From Methylogaea oryzae (GTDB taxonomy: Bacteria > Pseudomonadota > Gammaproteobacteria > Methylococcales > Methylococcaceae), in assembly GCF_019669985.1 (NCBI RefSeq), contig NZ_AP019782.1, forward strand, positions 1,978,001 to 2,042,000: 64,000 nt of DNA, given 5' to 3'. The translations under genes were made by a program, and so were the position numbers. Positions 45,281 to 55,748 of the stretch are shown here, piece after piece. The notes below the pieces were generated by a model. It had not been told where the DNA came from. It saw only the letters and a list, made by a program, of their open reading frames with translations, and did no database searches. How positions within the stretch are numbered: position 1 is the first letter of the stretch; each line of letters opens with the position of its first letter.

Positions 45281-45319
45281 AAAAGGCCGGCTGACGCGCT
45301 AGACGCCAGCCGGCCTTTT
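45281..45319. terminator. Bidirectional intrinsic terminator between sucB and ppiD
   Basis: A 13-bp perfect stem AAAAGGCCGGCTG/CAGCCGGCCTTTT with a 13-nt loop lies between the convergent genes sucB and ppiD. T-runs are present on both strands, so it can stop transcripts from either side. Confidence 0.85.
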
Positions 45320-45339
45320 CGCTGAAGAAGGAAGCCCCT

Positions 45340-47220
45340 CTATTCCTTATTGGCGGTGATGTGCACGTCGCCGTCTTCACGCAACTGCTGCATCAGGCTG
45401 GCGTACTCCGCTTGGCCCTTGGATCGACTCAACAGATCGCGCACTTTGGCCTTTTCTTGGGCGTCAACCGCCGCCGCGTCGCCGTCGGTCACTTCGAGCA
45501 AGTGCACGACCACCTGCTCGCCGCTCGCCAAGGAAGTGAGCAACTTGCCAGTCTGATTCCCGGCCGGCCGGGCCATATGGAACGTCGCCGTCACCAGTTC
45601 CGGAGAAACCTGAGTGTCGTCGCGACCGAACGGCTTGGGCTTCTCCACCGCCAAACCGTCGCTTTTGGCGGCATCGGCCAAGGAAGCGCCTTGCTGGAAA
45701 CGCTCGAATAGCGCCTTGGCCTTGGCCTTGGCGGCGGATTCGGCGGCTTCATGGCGCAGGTGCGCTTCGATTTGCGGACGGACTTCGTCCAATGGCCGCA
45801 ACGACGACACGACGTGTTTCTTGACGCGCAGCACCACCACGTTGCCCGACGCCAACTCGACGGCTTCGCTATTGTGGCCGTCCAATACGTCCTGGCTGAA
45901 AGCGGCGTTGCGCAACGCGGGATCGGCCGCAACGCCCGCCCCCTCGTCACGGGTGAACAGCGCCGTTTCCTGCAGCTTGGCGCCCACCGCTTCGGCCGCC
46001 GGCTCCAGGCTATCCGAGTGCTCGAACCCGACTTGGCTGAGCTTTTCCCCCAGCTCGTAGAACCTCTTTTCCGCTGCGTTACGCTGATAAGTCTGGCGCA
46101 ATTCCTCTTTCACCTCGTCAAACCCCCTGGACTTCCCAGCGGTCAACTCGGTCAACTTGATCAGATGGTAACCAAACGAGGTTTTCACCGGTTCGGATAC
46201 TTCACCGGCCTTGAGCTTAAACGCCGCATCCTCGAAATTTTTGTCCATCTGGCCCTTGGCGATCACGCCCAGATCGCCGCCTTTAGCCGCGGACAATTTG
46301 TCGTCCGACAGTTCCTTAGCCACGCTGGCGAAATCGGCGCCTTTGCCCAACCGCTCGGCCGCCTGCTTGGCCTTGCCCAGCGCTGCGGCATAAGCGTCGT
46401 CCTTGGCGCCCGGTTCGACGCTAAACAGCATATGGCTGACCTTGCGGCGCTCCTGAGTAGTAAAGCTGGCTTTTTGCTCTTCGTAATAGGCCTTCAGTTC
46501 GTCGTCATTCACTTGAACTTGGCGGGCGACTTGATCCAGGCTCAGTTCCACGTACTGGACGGAAACGCGTTCGGGAGTCTGGTACTGAGCCTCGTGGGAT
46601 CGATAGTGCTGCTCAATCGCCTGCGCCGTCGGTGCAGCGCCTTCTTTCGCAACGGGAACCAGCACGTATTCGGCCGTTCGCTTTTGATTTTTCAACCGGA
46701 GAAATTGATCTACTTCGTGCGGAGTGGCGAAAGCGGTGCGGGCAATAGCGTGCTGAAGCTGATCCATGGCGACCGCCATGCGGATTTGCGCGGCGAAACC
46801 GGCGGCACTCGCCCCCTGGGCCGACATGGAAAGCTTGTATTTTTCCTTGTCGAACTTTCCGTCGGTCTGGAAATAAGGCAAAGATTGAATCACGTCGCGC
46901 AGCGCATCGTCTCCCAGGCCCATGCGCAGGCGTTGGACTTCGTCGTGCAGCAACGTTTCATGGATCAGGCGTTCCAGCGCTTGCTGGCGGATAACCTTCT
47001 CGTCCTGCTCGCCGAATCCGACCAGGTTCGAAAGATCCTGTTCGGCCACTCGGCTCACATCCCGTTCGAAAAGTTCCTTATCGCCCACCGAAGCCACCGG
47101 CTTTTCCTTACCCACATCCATGTAGTTCTGGATGCCCCATAAGGCGAAAGGCACGGCGATGGAAATCAGTATTACCCATGCCATGATGCCATGAGCACGG
47201 TCGCGGATAGTCTGCAGCAT
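45340..47220 (-). CDS. ppiD: Peptidyl-prolyl isomerase PpiD (SurA N-terminal and PpiC domains)
   Basis: A 626-residue inner-membrane-anchored periplasmic folding factor. One N-terminal helix (about 12-31, IMAWVILISIAVPFALWG) is followed by the SurA-like chaperone domain, then a parvulin domain (about 255-365, with RKVSHMLFSV, ASVAKELSDDKLSAAKGGDLG, FGYHLIKL) and a C-terminal chaperone lobe (TGKLLTSLASGEQVVVHLLEV). The order beside hupB, lon and clpX is the typical gammaproteobacterial neighbourhood. The length agrees with E. coli PpiD (623). It reads leftward and ends in a shared terminator. Confidence 0.95.
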   Translation of the reverse strand: MLQTIRDRAHGIMAWVILISIAVPFALWGIQNYMDVGKEKPVASVGDKELFERDVSRVAEQDLSNLVGFGEQDEKVIRQQALERLIHETLLHDEVQRLRMGLGDDALRDVIQSLPYFQTDGKFDKEKYKLSMSAQGASAAGFAAQIRMAVAMDQLQHAIARTAFATPHEVDQFLRLKNQKRTAEYVLVPVAKEGAAPTAQAIEQHYRSHEAQYQTPERVSVQYVELSLDQVARQVQVNDDELKAYYEEQKASFTTQERRKVSHMLFSVEPGAKDDAYAAALGKAKQAAERLGKGADFASVAKELSDDKLSAAKGGDLGVIAKGQMDKNFEDAAFKLKAGEVSEPVKTSFGYHLIKLTELTAGKSRGFDEVKEELRQTYQRNAAEKRFYELGEKLSQVGFEHSDSLEPAAEAVGAKLQETALFTRDEGAGVAADPALRNAAFSQDVLDGHNSEAVELASGNVVVLRVKKHVVSSLRPLDEVRPQIEAHLRHEAAESAAKAKAKALFERFQQGASLADAAKSDGLAVEKPKPFGRDDTQVSPELVTATFHMARPAGNQTGKLLTSLASGEQVVVHLLEVTDGDAAAVDAQEKAKVRDLLSRSKGQAEYASLMQQLREDGDVHITANKE

Positions 47221-47287
47221 AGGCTTACGACCCGATAGAATTCTTAATTATTGTAATCACCCTGCCTTTCCGGCAGGCTCGTAGGCA

Positions 47288-47321
47288 AACAAAAACCCCG
47301 GCACCGTGTGGCAGCGGGGTT
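47288..47321 (-). terminator. Intrinsic terminator after the tRNA pair
   Basis: Minus-strand stem AACCCCG/CGGGGTT (47294-47300 / 47315-47321) with a 14-nt loop and a T-rich tail lies directly downstream of tRNA-Asp. It ends the tRNA transcript before ppiD. Confidence 0.8.
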
Positions 47322-47332
47322 CTTATAATTAG

Positions 47333-47409
47333 TGGCGGAGTGGACGGGACTTGAACCCGCGACCCCCGGCGTGACAGGCCGGTATTCTAACCAACTGAAC
47401 TACCACTCC
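47333..47409 (-). tRNA. tRNA-Asp (GTC)
   Basis: A full 77-nt cloverleaf with encoded CCA. The acceptor stem pairs GGAGTGG with CCACTCC, the anticodon loop reads CTGTCAC (anticodon GTC) and the T-arm contains GGTTCGAGTCC. The sequence is near-identical to E. coli tRNA-Asp over most of its length. It lies downstream of tRNA-Val with a 10-nt gap. Confidence 0.97.
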
Positions 47410-47419
47410 AAAACCTAAC

Positions 47420-47495
47420 TGGTGGGTGCTGCAGGGATCGAACCTGCGACCCTCGCCTTGTAAGGGCGATGCTCTCCCAGCTGAGCTAAGCACCC
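47420..47495 (-). tRNA. tRNA-Val (TAC)
   Basis: A 76-nt tRNA with encoded CCA. The acceptor stem pairs GGGTGCT with AGCACCC, the anticodon loop reads CTTACAA (anticodon TAC) and the T-arm contains GGTTCGATCCC. It lies 14 nt after the hupB stop, so it may be co-transcribed with hupB and released by RNase processing. Confidence 0.97.
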
Positions 47496-47509
47496 TAGCT
47501 AAGATTCAA

Positions 47510-47782
47510 CTATTTTACACAGTCTTTCAGAACTTTGCCAGCCTTAAATGTCGGTACGCTGGCCGCCTTGATGGTGATGGTTTCACCGGTCTGCGGATTA
47601 CGGCCCTGGCGCGCAGCGCGTTCCTTAACGGCAAAAGTACCGAAGCCCACCAGAGAAACGCTGTCCCCGCTCTTCAACGCAGCCGTAATAGCATCGAGCA
47701 CGCCGTCCAAAGCACGAGCCGCATCGGCTTTCGTCAGGTCGGCCGTCTTAGCCACTGCGTCGATAAGTTCCGCTTTATTCAT
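47510..47782 (-). CDS. hupB: DNA-binding protein HU-beta
   Basis: A 90-residue nucleoid protein beginning [18 protein letters not shown] with the conserved loop [21 protein letters not shown] that inserts into the minor groove. The length and gene neighbours (lon upstream, ppiD downstream) match HupB. The ATG at 47782 follows AGGGGGA; the in-frame TTG one codon upstream is rejected. Confidence 0.96.
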   Translation of the reverse strand: MNKAELIDAVAKTADLTKADAARALDGVLDAITAALKSGDSVSLVGFGTFAVKERAARQGRNPQTGETITIKAASVPTFKAGKVLKDCVK

Positions 47783-47968
47783 CAAATCCCCCTGTTTCTA
47801 TAATTGACGGTTGGTTGTTTTCCGCTGGATTCGCACACCGGCAGTCATGCTATGCAGGGAATCCTGCGGAATTTATAGCAGTCGGTCAAAAGCCCGTCAA
47901 GCCAGTAACTGCAAGGCTTGCGGGCCATCTGCCTGGGTCGTGAGGCCATTCACAAGATTGAAGTGCCT

Positions 47969-50383
47969 TTAGTGGGTCAGCACCGCGTTTCCCGCCTTGG
48001 CCGCGCCCTGCTCCTGCGCCGCCGGAATCGCCGTATCCCTCGGCTCGGGCAAGTACTCCAACGCCACCTTCAGGACTTCGTCTATCCAGCGTACGGGCAA
48101 GATTTCCAAATCTTGCAGCACATTTTTCGGAATTTCTGCCAAGTCCTTCGCATTTTCCTGCGGAATCAACACGGTACGAATGCCGCCGCGGTGCGCCGCC
48201 AGCAGTTTTTCCTTGAGTCCCCCAATGGGCAACACGTCGCCACGCAGGGTGATCTCGCCGGTCATGGCGACGTCGGCTCTAACGGGAATTTGCGTCAGCG
48301 CCGATACCAGGGCGGTGCACATGCCGATGCCGGCGCTGGGGCCGTCTTTCGGCGTGGCGCCTTCCGGCACGTGGATGTGCACGTCCAGCGTCTGATAGAA
48401 ATCCGCCGCGACCCCCAATTGAGCGGCACGGCTGCGCACCACCGTAACCGCGGCTTGTATCGATTCCTTCATGACATCGCCCAACTTGCCCGTGGACAAG
48501 TGAGTGCCCTTGCCCGGCATGATCGCCGCTTCGATGGTCAAAAGCTCGCCGCCCACCTCGGTCCACGCCAAGCCATTGACCAAGCCGACCTGGTTGCTTT
48601 CCTCGGCCTGGCCATAACGGAATTTCCGCACGCCCAGGTACTGTTCGAGGTTGCGCCCGGACACGGAAACCTTCTTGCCTCCCTTCTTTAGCAAGAGGCC
48701 TTTCACGACTTTCCGGCAAACCTTGGCGATCTCGCGCTCCAGGCTACGTACTCCCGCCTCGCGGGTGTAATAGCGAATGATGTCGCGCACGGCGGCCTCG
48801 GTAATCTGTATTTCCGTGGGCTTCAAACCGTTTTGCTTGATTTGCTTGGGCACCAGGTATTGCAAGGCAATGCTGGTCTTTTCATCCTCCGTGTAACCGG
48901 CCAAGCGGATGATTTCCATGCGGTCCAGCAGCGGCGCGGGAATATCCAGCGTATTGGCCGTGGCGATGAACATCACGTCCGACAGATCGAAATCCACTTC
49001 CAGGTAGTGATCACTGAAAGTGTGGTTCTGCTCCGGATCCAGCACCTCCAACAACGCCGAGGCGGGATCTCCGCGGAAATCCATGGACATCTTGTCGATT
49101 TCGTCCAGGACGAACACCGGATTGCGGGTCTTGACCTTGGAAAGATTTTGCAGAATCTTGCCCGGCAGCGAACCGATGTAGGTACGACGGTGGCCGCGGA
49201 TTTCCGCTTCGTCGCGCACGCCGCCCAGCGCCATGCGAGTGTATTTGCGGTTGGTGGCGCGGGCGATGGACTGCCCCAGGGAGGTCTTGCCCACGCCGGG
49301 CGGCCCCACCAGGCACAAAATCGGGCCCTTCATGGTCTTAACCCGCTGCTGTACCGCCAAATATTCCAGAATCCGTTCTTTGACTTTCTCCAAGCCGTAG
49401 TGCTCGGAATCCAACACCTGTTCGGCGCGTTTCAAATCCTTGCTGACCTTGGTGCGCTGTTTCCACGGCACGCCCACGATCCAATCGATGTAATTCCGCA
49501 CCACGGTGGCTTCCGCCGACATGGGCGACATCAATTTCAGCTTGTGCATTTCCGCGTCGGCCTTCTTGCGCGCCTCGGCCGGCATGCCCGCGTTTTCGAT
49601 TTTTTTCTGCAGCTCTTCCAGTTCGTTGGGGACGTCGTCCATCTCCCCCAGTTCTTTCTGGATCGCCTTCATCTGCTCGTTGAGATAGTACTCGCGCTGA
49701 TTTTTTTCCATTTGCTGCTTGACGCGGCCGCGGATGCGCTTTTCCATCTCCAATATGTCGACCTCCCCTTCCATGAAGGTCATGAGCTTTTCCAAGCGAA
49801 CGGCGATATCGCTCATTTCCAGGATGAGCTGCTTGTCCTCGACTTTCAGCGACATGTGGGCGGCGATGGTGTCCGCCAAGCGGCCCGCATCGTCGATGCC
49901 AGCCAAAGAGTTGAGCACTTCGGGCGGAATCCGCTTATTGAGCTTCACATACTGGTCGAAGGTGGCGACCGCCGTGCGCATGAGCACGTCCAGCTCCTGC
50001 TCACCGACGTTCACCTCTTCGTGCAGCAAATCGATGATCGCTTCGAAGTAGTTCTGGATCGGCCGCAACTCGACGATACGGGTGCGGCGCGAACCCTCCA
50101 CCAACACCTTCACCGTGCCGTCGGGCAGCTTGAGCAACTGCAGCACATTGGCCAGAGTGCCCACCCGATAGAGGTCGCCGGCTTCCGGATCGTCCAGCTC
50201 CGAGTCCTTTTGCGCCACCAGCAGGATTTGCTTGTTTTCCCGCATGGCCGCATCCAAGGCATGGATGGACTTTTCTCGACCGACGAAAAGCGGAATTACC
50301 ATGTGCGGGTAAACCACCACGTCGCGCAACGGCAATACCGGAACCGCCATATCGGCGGTCGTGGCTAGGGATTCGTCTTGCAT
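47969..50383 (-). CDS. lon: ATP-dependent protease Lon
   Basis: An 804-residue cytosolic AAA+ serine protease. The N-terminal substrate domain begins [24 protein letters not shown], followed by coiled coils, Walker [11 protein letters not shown], Walker B (VFVLDEIDK), the sensor region and a C-terminal protease domain with the Ser-Lys dyad (Ser in PKDGPSAG, Lys about 43 residues later). The ATG at 50383 gives the normal family N-terminus (MQDESLATT). The upstream extension in frame is unlikely, as it would start before a heat-shock promoter element. A sigma-32-like promoter lies 39-68 nt upstream. The 186-nt gap to hupB agrees with separate promoters for the two. Confidence 0.96.
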   Translation of the reverse strand: MQDESLATTADMAVPVLPLRDVVVYPHMVIPLFVGREKSIHALDAAMRENKQILLVAQKDSELDDPEAGDLYRVGTLANVLQLLKLPDGTVKVLVEGSRRTRIVELRPIQNYFEAIIDLLHEEVNVGEQELDVLMRTAVATFDQYVKLNKRIPPEVLNSLAGIDDAGRLADTIAAHMSLKVEDKQLILEMSDIAVRLEKLMTFMEGEVDILEMEKRIRGRVKQQMEKNQREYYLNEQMKAIQKELGEMDDVPNELEELQKKIENAGMPAEARKKADAEMHKLKLMSPMSAEATVVRNYIDWIVGVPWKQRTKVSKDLKRAEQVLDSEHYGLEKVKERILEYLAVQQRVKTMKGPILCLVGPPGVGKTSLGQSIARATNRKYTRMALGGVRDEAEIRGHRRTYIGSLPGKILQNLSKVKTRNPVFVLDEIDKMSMDFRGDPASALLEVLDPEQNHTFSDHYLEVDFDLSDVMFIATANTLDIPAPLLDRMEIIRLAGYTEDEKTSIALQYLVPKQIKQNGLKPTEIQITEAAVRDIIRYYTREAGVRSLEREIAKVCRKVVKGLLLKKGGKKVSVSGRNLEQYLGVRKFRYGQAEESNQVGLVNGLAWTEVGGELLTIEAAIMPGKGTHLSTGKLGDVMKESIQAAVTVVRSRAAQLGVAADFYQTLDVHIHVPEGATPKDGPSAGIGMCTALVSALTQIPVRADVAMTGEITLRGDVLPIGGLKEKLLAAHRGGIRTVLIPQENAKDLAEIPKNVLQDLEILPVRWIDEVLKVALEYLPEPRDTAIPAAQEQGAAKAGNAVLTH

Positions 50384-50421
50384 AATTAGGATCCGGGCAA
50401 CGTTAGAGGACGGTACCAATC

Positions 50422-50451
50422 AATATGGAGTCGGCTGAACTCGATTGCAAG
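50422..50451 (-). promoter_or_regulatory. Sigma-32-type heat-shock promoter of lon
   Basis: Minus-strand element CTTGCAA (-35, 50445-50451) and CTCCATATT (-10, 50422-50430) separated by 14 nt. This fits the E. coli RpoH consensus CTTGAAA / CCCCATnTA with one mismatch in each box. It ends 39 nt before the lon ATG, and lon is a classic RpoH target, so the assignment is coherent. Confidence 0.65.
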
Positions 50452-50533
50452 CCGCCAAAAACCCGCCGTTGGCCGATGAGCGAATCGCCGAGGAGTTGCT
50501 CACCGACCGACAGTTAAAGACAAGGCCGAGGCC

Positions 50534-51811
50534 TCACTCGCCGGACAGCTTTTGCTGCTTTTCGGCGGTTTCGTAGATTAGATAGGGTTTGGATTCGCCC
50601 TTGATGACGGAGGAGTCCACCACCACCTTGGAAATATCCTCGGCCGACGGCAGTTCGTACATCAGGTCCATCAGCGTGTTTTCCAGGATGCTGCGCAAGC
50701 CGCGAGCGCCGGTCTTGCGTTCCAACGCTTTCTTGGCCACGGCTTCCAGGGCGTCCTCGCGGATATCCAGCTCGCAACCTTCCATTTCGAACAAGCGATG
50801 GTACTGCTTGACCAAGGCGTTCTTCGGTTCCGTAAGGATGCGCACCAGCGACGCCTCGTCCAACTCTTCCAGCGTCGCCAGCACCGGCAACCGGCCGACG
50901 AACTCGGGAATCAGGCCGTATTTGATCAGGTCTTCCGCCTCTACGTCCGCCAGCGTTTCGCCCACGCTGCGCTTATCGTCCTTGCTGGACACCTCGGCGG
51001 AGAAACCGATGCCGCCCTTTTCCGAACGGGCGCGGATCACCTTGTCCAAGCCGGCGAATGCGCCGCCGCAGATGAACAGAATATTGGCGGTATTGACCTG
51101 CAAAAATTCCTGTTGCGGATGCTTGCGTCCGCCTTGGGGCGGCACCGAGGCCACCGTGCCTTCGATGAGCTTGAGCAGCGCTTGCTGCACGCCTTCGCCG
51201 GACACGTCGCGGGTGATGGAGGGATTGTCCGACTTACGGGAAATCTTGTCGATTTCGTCGATGTAGACGATGCCCTGCTCCGCCTTCTCCACGTCGTAAT
51301 CGCACTTTTGCAGGATCTTCTGGATGATGTTTTCCACGTCCTCGCCCACGTAACCGGCTTCGGTCAGCGTGGTGGCGTCGGCGATGGTGAACGGGACATC
51401 CAGCACCCGCGCCAGGGTTTCCGCCAGCAACGTTTTGCCGGAGCCCGTCGGGCCGATCAGCAGGATATTGCTCTTGGCGATTTCGATGTCGTTTTTCTTA
51501 CGGTGAACCTTTAAACGCTTGTAGTGGTTGTAAACCGCCACCGACAAGGTTTTTTTGGCCCGCTCCTGGCCGATGACGTGCTCGTCGAGCACCGCCTTGA
51601 TTTCCTTCGGCTTGGGCAGATTGTTGACGCTTTCAGCGGACTTTTCGTTCAACTCCTCGCGGATGATGTCGTTGCACAACTCCACGCACTCGTCGCACAC
51701 GTACACCGCCGGGCCGGCGATCAGCTTGCGTACCTCGTGCTGACTCTTCCCGCAGAAAGAGCAGTACAGGAGCTTGCTGCTGCCGCTTTTTCCCATCTTA
51801 TCGTCGCTCAT
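50534..51811 (-). CDS. clpX: ATP-dependent Clp protease ATP-binding subunit ClpX
   Basis: A 425-residue AAA+ unfoldase. The N-terminal zinc domain has CSFCGK and CDECVELC; Walker A is GPTGSGKT; Walker B is VYIDEIDK; the [10 protein letters not shown] segment contains the pore-loop GYVG; the IGF tripeptide that docks on ClpP is in [10 protein letters not shown]. It is the last gene of the tig-clpP-clpX set, with a 52-nt gap after clpP and a separate promoter for lon downstream. Confidence 0.97.
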   Translation of the reverse strand: MSDDKMGKSGSSKLLYCSFCGKSQHEVRKLIAGPAVYVCDECVELCNDIIREELNEKSAESVNNLPKPKEIKAVLDEHVIGQERAKKTLSVAVYNHYKRLKVHRKKNDIEIAKSNILLIGPTGSGKTLLAETLARVLDVPFTIADATTLTEAGYVGEDVENIIQKILQKCDYDVEKAEQGIVYIDEIDKISRKSDNPSITRDVSGEGVQQALLKLIEGTVASVPPQGGRKHPQQEFLQVNTANILFICGGAFAGLDKVIRARSEKGGIGFSAEVSSKDDKRSVGETLADVEAEDLIKYGLIPEFVGRLPVLATLEELDEASLVRILTEPKNALVKQYHRLFEMEGCELDIREDALEAVAKKALERKTGARGLRSILENTLMDLMYELPSAEDISKVVVDSSVIKGESKPYLIYETAEKQQKLSGE

Positions 51812-51863
51812 TCTCTAAAAATCCTCGCTTGGGGAAACGCCGCGTCAAGACGCCGCCGTGGGC

Positions 51864-52505
51864 TTACGCGCTTTGCACCGCTTCGCGCTTGGACAGCACT
51901 TTGTCAATTAAACCATAGGCCACAGCGTCTTCACCACCCATAAAATTGTCGCGGTCGGTGTCCTGCTGTATGCGCTCGATAGGCTGTCCGGTGTGATGCG
52001 CCAAGATGCGATTGAGCCTCTCGCGCACGGCCAAAATCTCCCTGGCATGGATATCGATGTCGCTGGCCTGGCCTTGGAATCCGCCCAGCGGTTGGTGAAT
52101 CATGACGCGGGAATGCGGCAAGCAATAACGCTTGCCCGCAGCGCCGCCGGCCAGCAGCAACGCCCCCATGCTGGCCGCCTGGCCGATACAGAGCGTGCTC
52201 ACGTCCGGCTTGATGAACTGCATGGTGTCGTAAATGGCCAAGCCGGCCGTCACGAGGCCGCCGGGGGAGTTGATGTAAAGGTGGATATCTTTGTCCGGAT
52301 TTTCCGACTCCAGGAACAGCAGCTGCGCCACGATCAAGTTGGCGCTATGGTCTTCAACCGGCCCTACCAGGAAGATCACCCGCTCCTTCAAGAGGCGCGA
52401 ATAGATGTCATAGGCCCGCTCGCCGCGCGCGCTTTGCTCAATGACCATGGGAACCAGGCCGGTAGCCTGCGGAGCCATGGAGGCGCTGTTGTCGATTCCG
52501 TACAT
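51864..52505 (-). CDS. clpP: ATP-dependent Clp protease proteolytic subunit ClpP
   Basis: A 213-residue serine peptidase with the catalytic triad in order: Ser in [10 protein letters not shown], His in VMIHQPLGG and Asp in DTDRDNFM. The N-terminus [10 protein letters not shown] then [26 protein letters not shown] fits, including the propeptide. The ATG at 52505 stands 8 nt after AAAAGG; a GTG nine nt upstream is rejected. It lies 28 nt after tig and 52 nt before clpX. Confidence 0.96.
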   Translation of the reverse strand: MYGIDNSASMAPQATGLVPMVIEQSARGERAYDIYSRLLKERVIFLVGPVEDHSANLIVAQLLFLESENPDKDIHLYINSPGGLVTAGLAIYDTMQFIKPDVSTLCIGQAASMGALLLAGGAAGKRYCLPHSRVMIHQPLGGFQGQASDIDIHAREILAVRERLNRILAHHTGQPIERIQQDTDRDNFMGGEDAVAYGLIDKVLSKREAVQSA

Positions 52506-52533
52506 GGATGTCACCTTTTGGGTTAGTGCTGAT

Positions 52534-53853
52534 TTATACCGCAGCGTGTTCGCTGGCGTTTACTTTCATCAACTCGTCGAACGGGATGTTTTCCGGCGTC
52601 ACTTTGGCCTTGGACATCACCAATTCCACCGCCTGGTCTTCCAGTACACGGTGCTCGACTTCGCGCAGGCGCTCCGGCTTGGCGTAATACCACTGAATCG
52701 CCGCCTCCGGCTGCTGATAGCTGTGGCCGATGCTTTCCACCAAGGCACGCACCCTGGCGGAATCCACCCGCAGTTCGTTGCGCTTGATGACTTCGCCCAG
52801 AATCAAGCCCAACGCCACGCGACGACGCGCCGATTGTTCCAGCCGGGGACGCATGCCCTCTTCATCGAACGGCTGTTGGCGTTGCTGGGCGGATTGGCGA
52901 TAGGGCGCCATCATTTGCTCGATTTCGTCGGCCACCAGCGCTTCCGGCAATAGTATGGGATTGGCGTTGTACAGCGCGTCCATCACCGAATTCCGCTGCC
53001 GTCCCTGAATCACGCGCTCCATTTCGCGTTCCATGTTTTCGCGCACGTCGCGGCGGAATGCCTCGATATCGCCATTCTCGATGCCATAGGCTTTGGCGAA
53101 CTCCGCGTCCACTTCCGGCAAGCGGGACTCCTCCACCTTCAACAGGTCCACGCGGAACTGCGCGGTCTTGCCGGCCAGCGGCGCATGGCCGTAATCGGCC
53201 GGGAAAGTCATATCGAATTCCAGGTGATCGCCCGCCGATTTGCCTTCGAGTTGCTTTTCGAAATCGCCGAGCAGCTGCTTGCTGCCCAATACGGCGACGA
53301 AGTTTTCCGTCACCCCATTGGTGAAATTGACGCCGCCCTCGCTGCCTTCGAAATTGAGGGTAACGCGGTCTCCCTGCTGCGCGGCGCGGTCGGTCACCTG
53401 CCACGTTTTACGCTGCTCGCGCAAACGCTGCACCATGGCGTCCAGGTCCTTGTCGGCGATTTCCGACACGGGATTTTTGACGGCGAGATTCTCCAACGGG
53501 GCCAAATTCACTTCGGGATACACCTCGAACTCGGCGTCGTAAGCCAACCCCTGGCCTTCGGCCGTGCTCTTCGGCGTAATGCGGGGCATGCCGGCCGGAC
53601 GCAACTGCTGGCCCTTGAGCGCCTCCTGGAAGCTGGAATACACCATATCGCTCATCACTTCTTCCCGCACCCTGGCGCCGAAACGCTTAACCACGACGGC
53701 CTGGGGCGCCTTGCCGGGACGGAAGCCGTCGATACGCGCATCGCGCGCCACCGACTTGAGACGCGCAGCGACTTTTTCCTGAATGAGCTCTTCCGGAACT
53801 TCGACGGTCAGCTTGCGGCCCAACTCGGACGTGGTTTGCACGGATACTTGCAT
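52534..53853 (-). CDS. tig: Trigger factor
   Basis: A 439-residue ribosome-associated chaperone and prolyl isomerase. The ribosome-binding tail contains GFRPGKAP near residue 43. The FKBP-type domain spans about 150-245 ([34 protein letters not shown] in pieces), and the C-terminal chaperone arms follow. The length and gene order (tig-clpP-clpX-lon) match the family. It begins the three-gene proteostasis operon. Confidence 0.96.
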   Translation of the reverse strand: MQVSVQTTSELGRKLTVEVPEELIQEKVAARLKSVARDARIDGFRPGKAPQAVVVKRFGARVREEVMSDMVYSSFQEALKGQQLRPAGMPRITPKSTAEGQGLAYDAEFEVYPEVNLAPLENLAVKNPVSEIADKDLDAMVQRLREQRKTWQVTDRAAQQGDRVTLNFEGSEGGVNFTNGVTENFVAVLGSKQLLGDFEKQLEGKSAGDHLEFDMTFPADYGHAPLAGKTAQFRVDLLKVEESRLPEVDAEFAKAYGIENGDIEAFRRDVRENMEREMERVIQGRQRNSVMDALYNANPILLPEALVADEIEQMMAPYRQSAQQRQQPFDEEGMRPRLEQSARRRVALGLILGEVIKRNELRVDSARVRALVESIGHSYQQPEAAIQWYYAKPERLREVEHRVLEDQAVELVMSKAKVTPENIPFDELMKVNASEHAAV

Positions 53854-53987
53854 GGTTCTACCTCGAATTTTTACTCGTGGAAACGGAATAGGGAAAAGCC
53901 GCTAGGGCGCGGCAGCGCGCAGCGATACATGCTGCTCGAAAGACGTTGCAAATCGGCTGGGAACAATCGGACTTGCCTGAGAGATGA

Positions 53988-54072
53988 TGGTGCGAACGGA
54001 GAGACTCGAACTCTCACGGGTTACCCCACTGGAACCTAAATCCAGCGCGTCTACCAGTTCCGCCACGTTCGC
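53988..54072 (-). tRNA. tRNA-Leu (TAG)
   Basis: An 85-nt class II tRNA with encoded CCA and a long variable arm. Acceptor stem GCGAACG/CGTTCGC; D-arm with GGTAGACGC; anticodon loop TTTAGGT (anticodon TAG); T-arm GAGTTCGAGTCTC. It is located upstream of tig and is followed by no other tRNA in this window. Confidence 0.95.
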
Positions 54073-54141
54073 ACGAAATAAAAAAATTATATCGAAAAGC
54101 GCCGGATTTGTCCGGCAATAATTGGGCCAGACGCTGATAAC

Positions 54142-55158
54142 TCAAGCGTCGCCGGCACTTTCGAGGAAGGGCCGAAACAATTCGGCCATCAAATCGACGT
54201 GGACCGATTCGGCATTCAACGCGGGCACGTATTGATATGTCTCGCCGCCGGCGTCAAGGAACACTTGACGGTTCTCGTGAGCGATCTCGTCCAGCGTTTC
54301 CAAGCAATCCACGGCGAAGCCGGGACACACCATGTCCACTGCGCGAACGCCCCGTTTCGGCAGCTCGGCCAAATATTCGACGCAATAAGGCTTGAGCCAT
54401 TCGTTGCGACCGAAGCGGGACTGGAAAGCCAGCCCCCACTGATCGCTGGCCAACCCCAACGACTGCGCCACCAGCACCGCGGTCCGGTGGCACTGGTCGT
54501 GGTACGGATCGCCCTCGCGCCGCGAGGCCTCCGGCAAGCCATGGAAGGAAAACAACAGAAAGCCGCTATCGCCGTGCTTGGCGCGGAAGGACGCGATACT
54601 GGCGGCCACCGCTTCGATGTATGCCGGGTGATCGTGGTAATCGCCCAACAGGACCACCGGCGGAACGTATCGCCAACGGCTCAGCTCCGCGCCGACGGCG
54701 TCGTACACCGTCGCCGTGCTGGGGGACGCGTACTGAGGATACAGCGGCAACACAACCAGCCGTTCCGCGCCGGCTTCGCGCAATTGAGCCAAGCCGTCGG
54801 CGATGGACGGCGTACCGTAACGCATGGCGACTTCGACCGCCGCGCCGTTCGGGCCGAGGCGACGCCCCAGAGCGGCCCCCAGCGCCAACGAGTGGGCCAT
54901 CAAGGGAGAGCCCCGCTCGGTCCAAATGCGTTTGTAAGCTTGCGCCGAGCGCCCGCCCCGCAACGGCAGCACGGCCAGATTCAGAATCAACCACCAAATC
55001 CAGCGAGGAATCTCCACCATGCGCGGATCCCACAGGAACTCGCGCAAATAACGCCTTACGGCTCGGGGAGTCGCCGCATCGGGCGTACCCAAGTTCACCA
55101 GCAGCAGCCCCACCTTGCCCCGAGGCTGATGGCCGGGCAGAAAACGTCGCAACGCCAT
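54142..55158 (-). CDS. hemH: Ferrochelatase
   Basis: A 338-residue enzyme inserting ferrous iron into protoporphyrin IX as the last step of heme synthesis. Motifs: GLLLVNLGTPD at the N-terminus, LPLYPQYASPSTATVYD, the active-site His in FSFHGLPEA, QSRFGRNEWLKPY and CPGFAVDCLETLDEIAHEN. The ATG at 55158 lies 10 nt after the folE stop, so hemH is probably co-transcribed with folE and dus. It shows no sign of iron regulation by eye. Confidence 0.96.
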   Translation of the reverse strand: MALRRFLPGHQPRGKVGLLLVNLGTPDAATPRAVRRYLREFLWDPRMVEIPRWIWWLILNLAVLPLRGGRSAQAYKRIWTERGSPLMAHSLALGAALGRRLGPNGAAVEVAMRYGTPSIADGLAQLREAGAERLVVLPLYPQYASPSTATVYDAVGAELSRWRYVPPVVLLGDYHDHPAYIEAVAASIASFRAKHGDSGFLLFSFHGLPEASRREGDPYHDQCHRTAVLVAQSLGLASDQWGLAFQSRFGRNEWLKPYCVEYLAELPKRGVRAVDMVCPGFAVDCLETLDEIAHENRQVFLDAGGETYQYVPALNAESVHVDLMAELFRPFLESAGDA

Positions 55159-55168
55159 GGACTTGCGG

Positions 55169-55711
55169 TTAACGGTTAATGAGGTTCAGGAACTCGGAGC
55201 GGGTGCTGATTTCCTTGCGGAAAATGCCCAGCATGGTCGAGGTCGTCATCACCGAGTTTTGCTTTTCCACGCCGCGCATCATCATGCATAAATGCTTGGC
55301 TTCGATCACCACCGCCACGCCGCGGGGACTCACCGCATTCTGGATGGCGTCGGCGATTTCCTTGGTGAGCCGCTCCTGTATCTGCAAGCGGCGGGCATAC
55401 ATATCGACCACGCGGGCGATTTTCGACAACCCGAGAACCTTGCCCTGCGGAATATAGGCCACATGGCACTTGCCGATGAAAGGCAGCAAATGATGCTCGC
55501 ACAAGGAATACAGCTCGATGTCCTTGACGATCACCATGTCCTCGGTGTCGGCCTCGAAGATCGCGTCGTTGAGCACCTCGTCCAAGGTCTGGCCGTAGCC
55601 CCGATTGAGAAAATGAAACGCCGCGGCGGCGCGCTTGGGCGTATCGCGCAAACCTTCACGCTGCACGTCTTCGCCGATTTGTTCGATGATTTGGGAAAAA
55701 AGCTTTTCCAT
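55169..55711 (-). CDS. folE: GTP cyclohydrolase I
   Basis: A 180-residue FolE-type enzyme making dihydroneopterin triphosphate from GTP. Zinc ligands are visible (CEHHLLPF, then CMMMRGV), plus the [11 protein letters not shown] and [20 protein letters not shown] motifs and the C-terminal TRSEFLNLI. The length is that of the short homodecameric type. In an operon with dus upstream (37-nt gap) and hemH downstream. Confidence 0.96.
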   Translation of the reverse strand: MEKLFSQIIEQIGEDVQREGLRDTPKRAAAAFHFLNRGYGQTLDEVLNDAIFEADTEDMVIVKDIELYSLCEHHLLPFIGKCHVAYIPQGKVLGLSKIARVVDMYARRLQIQERLTKEIADAIQNAVSPRGVAVVIEAKHLCMMMRGVEKQNSVMTTSTMLGIFRKEISTRSEFLNLINR

Positions 55712-55748
55712 GGGCTGTTCGCTTAATTGTCTAGCGATTCAGTATACA

